From: Gerris lacustris
Taxonomy: Eukaryota; Arthropoda; Insecta; Hemiptera; Gerridae
Direction: 5' to 3'
Assembly (NCBI GenBank): GCA_951217055.1
Contig: OX578282.1
Location: forward strand, 39,698,629 to 39,762,628
Length of the DNA: 64,000 nt
Part shown: positions 55,402 to 64,000 of the stretch, one piece after another
How positions within the stretch are numbered: position 1 is the stretch's first letter
How the letters are laid out: every line of letters begins with the position of its first letter
Notes under the pieces: model-generated
Told to the model about the DNA's origin: nothing
Database searches by the model: none
Seen by the model: the letters and a program-made list of their open reading frames with translations, nothing else
Made by a program: the position numbers and the translations under genes

Positions 55402-57780
55402 AGCTGCGTTTACATCTGACAGTTATTGCATGATATTTATGTCAGACAGAAATCGTAACAATATACATACTTACAAATATGTCCTCTGTCGTATATATCT
55501 TTCATTCTACTCACACACAGTTCATTTTAGGTTGTCGTGATGAAATCATCGAAACGTAAAATCGCGGCCTGTGTAATTATTTTAAAGATGAAAAAACGTT
55601 CTGGTTTGCACGGTAAGCTTCCTTGTAGAAATAACAGCAAAGTATATAGTACGGCCATTTTGATGTATACAATTCATCTGTGCCCTGGCCGGATTTTTTC
55701 GTTCTTGTTTTCTTTTAAAAAAATTCACTGTTAAGTTGATTACTTAAGTTATGAATTTTTCTCTCAATCTCTTCTACTGTCGTACTAAATGTTATTGCCG
55801 TTTCCTTTAAGGCATTATGTTTTTTTGACTCTGTCTTTATAAATGTTGCATGTAACGTCCCATAGTTGAGGTTTACTGTAGTACATATTGAATAATTCTT
55901 CTCAATTCAAGCATAATTAATAAACAGGTCAAGTGTGTGCTAGTCAGCACACAGCGAGGGTCCGTAGGCCACACTATATATTGTTTAACTGAAAAGTGTA
56001 TAAACAGTGTTTTCTTTAAATTCTAAAAAGCTTACTTTGAACCATTCTAAGGGTCTGATAGTCTCAAAACACACTCTGATAAAGTATTTTTTTGCCACTG
56101 AACCGGACTACAACCATATAAATACATCGAAAAGACCATAATTATAAAAAAAGTATTTTGTCAATAAAAAATAAAATAATATTTTTTTCGAAATTTCCAA
56201 AAAGTGGTATCTTTACTTTTGGTCGAAGAATGTTCAGGAATTTTTTCAGATTTTTTGCACTTCACATAAGCGAGATAGAGGGGGGGGGGGGGGGCACGTT
56301 TCAAACCCGCTTCAAACTCGCCTACGCTCGCCCTATCAAAGTTATAACCAAAGAATTATATATTTTTGTAATCAGCTCGACGTACCCTTTCATATGATAC
56401 CCCTCACGGTGTCGAAAAAAAATAAAAAAAATTTAACCCTAAAGTTTTTTTACCCTAATTTTTTTTGAAAAATATTTTTTTTAAGTCGCTATATTTTTAA
56501 AATATGTGGGCAGGTACAAGACACATACATGCCAAATTTCAAAGTGATCGGACGAAAGGTGTAGCCGTGAGAGCACGCGAGAGGACGGACGGACAGACAC
56601 ACGCAGGAAAATATAAGGGTCCTTGGTTTGCTACGGACCCTAAAAAATAGTAAAACGTTTTTGTGCTACTACTCCCGGTTGACGGTCCCTGGACCATATG
56701 CTGATGGAACCAGATGCTGATATATATGTACAATTAATTATGTATATTATCTTAGATAATAAAATCACGAAATCAATTAATTAAATCATTCTTCAACTTC
56801 AAGTTTCAACCATTCTTTTTAGGGTCCGTAGGCAAAACCAAGGACCCTTATATTTTCCTGCGTGTGTCTGTCCGTCCGTCCTCTCGCGTGCTCTCACGGC
56901 TACAATTTTCGTCCGATCACTTTGAAATTTGGCATGTATGTGTCTTGTACCTGCCCACATATTTTAAAAATATTGCGACTTAAAAAAAAATATTTTTCAA
57001 AAAACTTAAGGTTTAAATTTTTTTTTTTTTTTCGACACCGTGAGGGGTATCATATGAAAGGGTACGTCGAGCTGATTACAAAAATACATAATTCTTTGGT
57101 TATAACTTTGATAGGGCGAGCGTAGGCAAGTTTGAAGTGGGTGTGAAACGTCCCCCCCCCCTTCTATCTCGCTTATGTGAAGTGCAAAAAATCTGAAAAA
57201 ATTCCTGAACATTCTTCGACCAAAAGTAAAGATACCACTTTTTGGAAATTTCGAAAAAAATATTATTTTATTTTTTATTGACAAAATACGTTTTTTTATG
57301 ACTATGGTCTTTTCGACGTATTTATATGGTTGTAGTCTGGTTCAGTGGCAAAATAATACTTTATCAGAAGTTTGTTTATGTGTTTTGAGAATATCAGACC
57401 CATAGGATAGTTCAAAGTAAGCTTTTTAGCATTTTAAAAAACACCATCAATAGGGTGCTACTTAAACTATACAGTGTGGCCTACGGACCCTCGCTGTGTG
57501 CTGACCAGCACACACTTGACCTGTTTATTTATTTCCTGTATTTACTCGACACTTATCGCGCAATGAAAAATGTAGACGTGCAGTCAACTTCCACGATATC
57601 TATCAGAGGAGTTTGAATTTGCAAATAATCAGTGTTTGCATCAGTTGGTATAGATGTGTCGACACATGTAGCTAATATTAGAAATGATATATCTCTGACA
57701 TAAATTTTTCAGTGTTTACATTGTAACGATTTCTGTCTCACATAAATATCATGCAATAACTGTCAGATGTAAACGCATCT
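55402..57780. mobile_element. PIF/Harbinger-type element, 2.4 kb, TTA target duplication
   Basis: Ends AGCTGCGTTTACATCTGACA and inverse GATGTAAACGCATCT, arms about 60 bp (55402-55463 and 57720-57780). TTA flanks both ends (55399-55401 and 57781-57783), the three-base target duplication usual for PIF/Harbinger. From 55541 an ATG opens MKSSKRKIAACVIILKMKKR, which resembles the start of Harbinger-type nuclease proteins, then a GTAAGC; the rest of that gene is lost. A different foldback (55921-57527) occupies most of the interior. Confidence 0.65.
55921..57527. mobile_element. 1.6-kb foldback with ~720-bp arms
   Basis: TAAACAGGTCAAGTGTGTGC at the left is inverse to the sequence ending at 57527. 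The arms run to about 56646 and from about 56817, leaving a spacer near 170 bp. Each arm ends internally with a hairpin of GGGTCCGTAG type. The arms differ in homopolymer lengths (14 G at 56281 against about 10 C near 57154) and small changes, so the palindrome is real and not very recent. Mirrored open frames (MSIKNKIIFFSKFPKSG) occur in both arms and are artefacts. Confidence 0.88.
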
Positions 57781-57783
57781 TTA

Positions 57784-58224
57784 TGTAATATTCATTAAAA
57801 GAACTGGTTACCTTAAATTTAAAGCCAAAATGAGTTTATAGAAGCTTGCGGCAATCCCTACTTGTTAGGTGCGTCCTGATAAAGAAGATTTAAGATTGGC
57901 TGCATCCTTGGCACTACATGGCGTAACTGCTCAAGCGAGTTCAAGTTCATGAATTTTTATCCATATTGGTTTGAATTGAACCAGACACTATACTTGGCGA
58001 TTTTACTAATCATAACTTTAAAGGGAAAACATCCCTCTAAGATCGAGTATATGTGAATTGCACCATTTTTTTGCAGAAATAAAACAGAATGTTTTACGAA
58101 GTAAGAAAAACAGTGTAAATTGCACATTGCACCACTACTTCTCAAAACGAGGTAGGTCAAACTATGTAAATTGCACCAATTCCTTTCAATGGTTTCATCG
58201 TAAGTAAAATTATACATGTACACT
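57784..58224. other. Repeat-like DNA with AATTGCAC motifs
   Basis: GTAAATTGCACNATT-type strings occur three times (about 58050, 58115, 58165), and GGTGCAATTTAGAC at 58495 is inverse. They bracket the tandem array at 58225-58500. Confidence 0.4.
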
Positions 58225-58500
58225 AGGGCAAAGGAATATCACACTTATGTAACAAAAAGTGACAAAATCCATTATTCCAATCATTAAGTTAGACAAAGGC
58301 ACATTTAGTCAAATGCATTTTGGGACAAAGGAATATCACACTTCTATAATTGAAAGTGACAATATCTGTTAGCCTAACAATCAAATGAGACAAAGGGACA
58401 TTTACCAATGTATTTTGGGACAAAGGAACATCACATTTATGTAAGTGTCAAAATCCATTAGTCCTATTATTAAGTTAGACAAAGGGACATTTAGTGGTGC
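58225..58500. repeat. ~96-bp tandem array, about 2.9 copies
   Basis: GGGACAAAGGAATATCACAC starts units at about 58225, 58322 and 58417, each followed by AGACAAAGGGACATTTA. The unit is the inner sequence of the MITEs at 54066 and 59323, amplified. Confidence 0.8.
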
Positions 58501-59125
58501 AATTTAGACTATTTTACTTACTTCGTTTCAAGAGGCAAGAGACTGACCTAATTTCATTGAAGTAAAATTAAATACAATCAATAATCAAATTATGCATTAT
58601 TTATATCACTCTCCCTGTCTATAAATACAGTTAAGATAATATCTACATTTGCGACAAAAATAAATATATTATTAAACTAAAAAAATTATGTTCATTGATA
58701 ACCTCAAAGTTTACTTCATTTTTTATTAAATGCGACAGAAAATATGTTTTTATAAAACTGTTTTTCTCTGGGTTTTACATAATTAAAAAGGGTTTTTTCT
58801 TGGAAAAAAGAAAATAAAGTTAATTAGAAGATTAAATAATTGATTATTCAATTACCTGTACATGAAAACAAGTTCCATGTACAATTCTTGCTTGCTTACC
58901 ATTTCTATTATAACCGCAGACATATCGATCTACTTGCCTCTCACTTTTATTAAAAAAAAGTCGATTTATTTTCTCAATTTTATAAATAGAATGGTTTGCG
59001 ACAATACAAATAAATAATTGGTTGAGTGGGAGGAGGTCATACTTTTGAAATGAGATTGTCTTATTTTACCAGATATATATTTTTCTCGGGTATAAAAAAT
59101 TGAATTGAAGCCTTTCTATTTCCTC

Positions 59126-59127
<2 letters not shown>
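58501..59127. other. AT-rich DNA
   Basis: No feature recognised. Confidence 0.45.
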
Positions 59128-59206
<79 letters not shown>

Positions 59207-59207
59207 T
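59128..59207. repeat. (TA)n microsatellite with one G
   Basis: About 80 bp, interrupted near 59191. Confidence 0.96.
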
Positions 59208-59322
59208 AAAATTATTATTAGAAATTGAATGCCTCACTTTTGCAATATTTGGATCCCTCCTTGAATCATTGTCGAGCTGACTGACTAGACTATTACATAG
59301 TGGTGGTTATTACTAAAAATTC

Positions 59323-59548
59323 GGCACTTCTTTAGATTGTTACTCCACTTAAAAAAAAATCAGAGGGGAGTAACAATCTAAAGAAGGTGTACAGTACGTT
59401 AGACTGTTACTCGCCTTATAAACACAGAAGTGTGATATTCCTTTGTCCAAAAGTACATTGGACTAAAAATCTTTTTTTCTTTATAATTATTTAGTCTGTC
59501 ATTTATATTCTAAAACATTATAGGGGAGTAACAATCTAAAGAAGTACC
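59323..59548. mobile_element. 226-bp MITE, copy 2 (GGCACTTCTTTAG ends)
   Basis: Begins GGCACTTCTTTAGATTG and ends with inverse CAATCTAAAGAAGTACC. Inner blocks match copy 1 (54066-54307) in inverse orientation, including GTGATATTCCTTTGTCC. Confidence 0.85.
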
Positions 59549-60429
59549 AAAAATCCTTTGATGAATCATAATTTTTCAAACAAAAAAAATGTTTAATTAT
59601 AACAATTGTGATGTAGGTAACCGTCTAATCAGTCGAGAATGATCCAATACGGGTTATATCGCGAAATATAGCAAAAGTAAGGCTATTAATTTTCTTAGTA
59701 GACCTAAATACTCAAGAAATGAAAACTATAAGGGATTTTATACTATTTTATTAATGAATCTTTCTTTAAATTGAATTAAAATTAAATAGAATTAAATTAA
59801 ATTAAATTCAGACCTCCAGATTATATTGTTACTTTATAATCTTTCTCGTCTTCTTTATATGCAACACAGCTTTCCTCAATTTCCTCGTAATTTGTTAGGT
59901 TGTTATTTTAGCCTAAAGAAGGTATTGACATTTTAATCATTCTCTGATCGATATCAATATTGGGTCACAACAACTCTGACGATTTACTCGCTTTACATAA
60001 ATATCTATTTGAATATTAATGTGAAACAACAGCTCTAACTTTCTAGGAATCGAATCAAGATTATGATTAAAGTTTAAACTTCGCTTTCAAGGAAGCAAAG
60101 TTTAAATTAAATTCATTCTCTTTAGCAGCCCTCATTCTGTCCAGTAGTTTTGATTAATTCGGATTTGTCAATAATATTGTATCCACACTGTTGTTAGACC
60201 ACGCACAATTCAATATATTTGTCATTTTTCCATTCGCTTTCCTGATGTTGCACGTTTAGCTGCACACTTCCCTGGTGTATACGTTATTAACTTTAACTTT
60301 CCAAGTTAATTATCTTGTTATTTTCATTTGTACATTTAACTGCAGAAGGATTGGCCGCACTAAGAACGTCGAAGAAGAAAAAAAAAATCATACTATTCTT
60401 TGAAACCAACCAGCAGTGGATTAAAGAAT
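59549..60429. other. AT-rich DNA, no gene recognised
   Basis: AAGTTTAAACTTCGCTTTC and its near inverse GAAGCAAAGTTTAAATT (about 60070-60105) form an imperfect hairpin. AATTAAA-type low complexity at 59775-59810. Confidence 0.4.
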
Positions 60430-61530
60430 GGAACCATTATGTGAGTAGTGAGTATTAGGTGTATTAAATAATGTAATCATTATTTGTGTGTATTAGATGG
60501 ATTACAAAACGATAATCACTGTGTGGATAAACGGAAGTGCGTAATCATTATGTGTGTAGGAGGTAAATTAAAGAATGTAATCATTAATTGTGTGCATTAG
60601 GTGGATTACAAGAAGATAATCACTGTGTAGATTAAGTGGATAAACGGAAGAGCTTACCTAATCATTATGTGAGTTGGAGGTAAATTAAAGAATGTAATCA
60701 TTATTTGCGTGTATTAGGTGGATTACAAGTAGATAATCTCTGTGTGGATAAATGGAAGTAATCATTATGTGTGTAGGAGGTAAATTAAAGAATGTTATCA
60801 TTATTTGTGTGTATTAGGTGGATTACAAGAAGATTCATTGTGTGGATTAAGTGGATAAACGGAAGTGCGTAATCATTATGTGTGAAGGAGGTAAATTAAA
60901 GAATGTAATAATTAATTGTGTGCATTAGGTGGATTAAAAGAAGGTTCTTGTGTGGATTAAGTGGATAAACGGAAGTGCGTAATCATTATGTGTGTAGGAG
61001 GTAAATTAAAGAATGTAATCATTATTTGTGTGCATTAGGTGGATTACAAGAAGATAATCACTGTGTGGATTAAGTGGATAAACGGAAGTGCGTAATCATT
61101 ATGTGTGTAGGAGGTAAATTAAAGAATGTAATCATTATTTGTGTGCATTAGGTGGATTACAAGAAGATAATCACTGTGTGGATTAAGTGGATAAACGGAA
61201 GTGCGTAATCATTATGTGTGTAGGAGGTAAATTAAAGAATGTAATCATTATTTGTGTGCATTAGGTGGATTACAAGAAGATAATCACTGTGTGGATTAAG
61301 TGGATAAACGGAAGTGCGTAATCATTATGTGTGTAGGAGGTAAATTAAAGAATGTAGGTAATAATTATTTGTGTGTATTTGTATTAGGTGGATTACAAGA
61401 AGATAATAACTGTGTGGATTAAGTGGATAAACGGAAGTGCGTAATCATTATGTATGTAGGAGGTAAATTAAAGAATGTAAGCATTATGTGTGTATTAGAT
61501 GGATTAAATAATGTAGTCATTACGTGTGTA
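60430..61530. repeat. 113-bp minisatellite, about nine to ten copies
   Basis: The unit contains GTAATCATTATGTGTGTAGG, AGGTAAATTAAAGAATG, TTAGGTGGATTACAAGAAG and AGTGGATAAACGGAAGTGC. Unit starts at 60979, 61092, 61205 and 61318 are exactly 113 bp apart and nearly identical; outer units are shorter or longer (about 110-123 bp) and more diverged, as in arrays homogenised from the centre. Confidence 0.95.
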
Positions 61531-62889
61531 TTTGTTGGATTAAAAGAAGGAAATAATCATGAGAATAATAATTATTCTAACGTAAATTTACTGAGAGAAA
61601 TTGCCTTAGGGTTACCAACAATATTTTGGAATAGACAAGCATAGATTTAATGAATTCAAAGAAATAGAAATAGTTAAACCTGTTCTATCGTGAAACTGTT
61701 GAGCAATATAGGGAGATAGAATGAAAAAAAGCACACTATAGAGCAATATAGGGAGATAGAATGAAAAAAATTCACCCCTACCGTTGAAAAATCAAACTAA
61801 ATGAACACTATATTACAACTAAAAACTACGACGGAAAACAATAGTGAATTTAACCTTGTGTGTCCGATGCAATCTTAGAATGATGTTTAAAAAATAAAAC
61901 AAGTAAAGGTGTGAGTTATTTAAGTCCTAGTAAGACTTTGCTGCATATTATTGGTTGCAGGCTAATCTTAGCTTAATATTGGGAGGGTTTGGCTTCGCTC
62001 AATTTAATATGTCTGTTCTACATTGAATTTACTGTCTCTCACTGTATATTTACTTAAAAGTTTGTAAATCTAGGTCTTCTTATTACATATTCGTTGGCAT
62101 CCCCACATTACATTTTTATTAGATGGAAATTTATAGTATAGAAATTTAGTGTTAATTTCATCAAATGCAATCTTATTTATATCTATGATACAAAAAAAAT
62201 ACGCTAATATACAGCGTAATAAAAAAAAATTGTTTCAATGGTATTTAGTCATTGTCATTACGATGCCGAAGTCAGAACTACAAATGCTTTAAATCATGAT
62301 TATAATTGCTTATTGATGATTCAAAATTATATTATGTCTATCCATTGATGTTCAAAGTAGTTATAAATTATACACCTAACACTAAATCAATATGATTAAT
62401 GGTTGTTATTAATAAGCTTTTAAAGGGCCACTAATTGTATTATTAGATTCTAATGGGAGGGCGATTACGAATTAAACCGCGAGAGGAAACATTTATGCGC
62501 AAATTTACTACAAGTAGAAAATACTTTGAACTAAAATTTTAATGATAAGAAAATAATATGATATCTGCAAGCTAAGAAGAATTTTTATTTATTTATTTAT
62601 TTATTCCATTTATTACAGTAAAGAACCTTTTAATACAGATTACATTACTACATTAAATAATTTTACAAGTAAATCAGCTATTAAGCTGTGGACACTTTTT
62701 GGTAAAATGTGTTGCCTTAATTCTAGTAAATTATATTAAATATCTCCTATAAGAATATAATTATTATCAAATAAATGCTTTAATGGAAAAAGAATAAAAA
62801 CTTCTGTACAAATTTTCCATAACCATAGAACAATATCATACTTTTTACATCTGATATTATAATTATAACGTACATATAATTAATTATTT
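61531..62889. other. AT-rich DNA with a small duplication
   Basis: GAGCAATATAGGGAGATAGA followed by ATGAAAAAAA occurs at 61701 and 61741 (exact 40-bp period). (TTTA)n at about 62585-62608. No gene recognised. Confidence 0.45.
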
Positions 62890-63080
62890 CATTACAAGCT
62901 TTTATTTAACTTGCAATGTTTGTATGTTCGGGTCAAATCTTACAACTGAATTTTAAAGCAGTTACCTTCAACCGATTGAATTTAAATTTTGCATACACGT
63001 TTAGTTTGGATGACAATGCATGGTTAGGTTACTGACGTCATTCCAAATATAGTGGACAGCCCAAGATGGCGGATTAGTTA
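62890..63080. repeat. Dispersed non-coding repeat
   Basis: GCTTTTATTTAACTTGCAAT, then TTTGCATACACGTTTAGT and CCCAAGATGGCGGATTAG; the AAGATGGCGG piece also ends the repeat at 29900-30115. Related sequence near 55060. Confidence 0.5.
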
Positions 63081-63149
63081 TTTTTTAAGCACGCCCATAG
63101 CTTGTTTTTAATTTTTTTTTACTATTATTTAAGTATTTGTTATGTCTTT

Positions 63150-63690
63150 TTCCTCAATCACAATTGTTAAGCGATACTTGAGAGTAGACGGTTTTCATTT
63201 TTTCCACTTAGTCCTGTTGTATTCCCCTTAGTCTTCTTTGCCAAGATTTTTCCATATCTTCTTTCCACATCAGTTGTGGCCTACCTCGAACCCCCCCCCC
63301 CCCCTTCCACCTTTCTTCTCTTGTGATACCAGTGTAGCATGCTTTTTGTTCACCTTTGGTCTTAACTTCTCGCCACTTTTCTACTCATCTCCACTTACAT
63401 TCTGTTACCGCCTGTCCTATATCTTCTAGTCCTGTTTGCTTTCTCATCCACTGTGTTTCTTCATCATGCTTGTTTCTATTCTTCTCTGTGTTGCTCACAG
63501 CTTATCTACTTCTACTGTAGGTTCGTTATGTAGGTTTACTTACTGTAGGTTACTTCTTCGTAGGTTATTACCTGGCAGTATAAAGTATTCCATACCTTTT
63601 TTTTGCTTGCATATTAATGTCAGATTTAAGTAAGTGCTTATATATTTGTAAGCTTGCCATCATTGTGCTATCTGAGACTAGCTTCTCTTT
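63150..63690 (-). pseudogene. Decayed C-terminal tail of a LINE reverse transcriptase
   Basis: On the - strand, in shifting frames, pieces resemble the end of insect non-LTR reverse transcriptases in the expected order: LKSDINMQAKKRYGILY, VDKL and ATQRRIETSMM, then ETQWMRKQTGLEDI, and finally RGRPQLMWKEDMEKSWQRRL before a stop near 63216. This part of the protein follows the polymerase domain. Many frameshifts and stops and a C-homopolymer at about 63291 interrupt it. The clade cannot be told from this tail. Confidence 0.5.
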
Positions 63691-64000
63691 CTTGTTCGTC
63701 TATCTGGCAGCTTATACAGGACCTAATTATACTTGCTTTTTAACTACTTCGAACTCTTTTGTGTCTACACGTATTTGAGATTCTTCCATCTCCAGATTAA
63801 CAACTATTATTTTTCCCTAAGAAGAATAAGTTCAGAATACATCAATTCAAAAGCATCAACATTAAAGCCAATGCAAGAGAAAGCTTACTCAAGAAAACAA
63901 TTCAAGAAAAAGCATTTACAAAACTGAAAATGTTAAGAGAGAACATCAAACCTGAGCCTTCATTAAATTTTTTATGCTTCTTCTGTAAAAATGTAAAAGC
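63691..64000. other. Window edge, no gene recognised
   Basis: May be further decayed LINE sequence continuing from 63150-63690; nothing specific is visible. Confidence 0.3.

Noticed and set aside
56158..57284. Mirrored ORFs starting MSIKNKIIFFSKFPKSG on both strands
   Set aside because: They lie in the two arms of one foldback and are the same sequence read twice; low-complexity, no homology recognised.
60430..61530. Repeated array as a CRISPR or gene-like repeat
   Set aside because: Units are contiguous without unique spacers and the DNA is eukaryotic; it is a minisatellite.

Overview
The window reads as AT-rich nuclear DNA of an insect (phylum inferred, order not proven). The evidence is spliced genes with short AT-rich introns bounded by GT..AG, an insect-type ABCG half-transporter, the CDK5 activator p35, two small secreted peptides with a secapin-like two-cysteine signature, and many DNA-transposon derivatives (pogo/Tigger, PIF/Harbinger, several foldback families). 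Long TA dinucleotide tracts recur through the window. No bacterial, organellar or viral gene set is visible.

Layout. Bases 1-6913 hold the last ten coding exons (577 codons plus stop) of an ABCG transporter on the + strand; its first exons lie left of the window. Bases 6914-11370 are its 3' UTR and very AT-rich flank. Bases 11371-19600 are a transposon graveyard: a 701-bp TIR element, a 1.3-kb foldback carrying a cysteine-rich ORF fragment, a tandem duplication, a 448-bp MITE, and a second copy of the 701-bp element split by later insertions that include a pogo/Tigger relic. Bases 19600-33090 are mostly AT-rich, gene-poor DNA with TA arrays, one MITE and one possible terminal exon on the - strand (26382-26517). 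The last coding exon of CDK5 activator p35 lies at 33091-33420 on the - strand; the rest of that gene is not recognised here, so its upstream intron is long or leaves the window.

Two intronless genes for small secreted peptides sit 0.7 kb apart on the + strand (35391-35579 and 36283-36492). They share a CP-x5-D-x2-G-x-C-R core and a similar short upstream motif, which suggests an old tandem duplication. From 36.5 kb rightwards the DNA is dominated by repeats: a TIR family ending in CTTTCTCATATA, a hammerhead-like motif, a perfect 40-bp hairpin, a GC-rich MITE, two adjacent foldbacks beginning TACAGGGTG, a PIF/Harbinger-type element with a 1.6-kb foldback inside it, a pair of small MITEs, a 113-bp minisatellite and a decayed LINE reverse-transcriptase tail at the right edge. 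One possible internal exon is at 45979-46040 (+).

The recognised genes do not form a pathway. The ABCG protein is a membrane exporter, p35 a neuronal kinase activator, and the small peptides are secreted. The least described parts are the peptide pair, the hairpins, and the non-coding element families that share one internal signature (CTGTCTGTC tract followed by a GAAATTTGG-type box).
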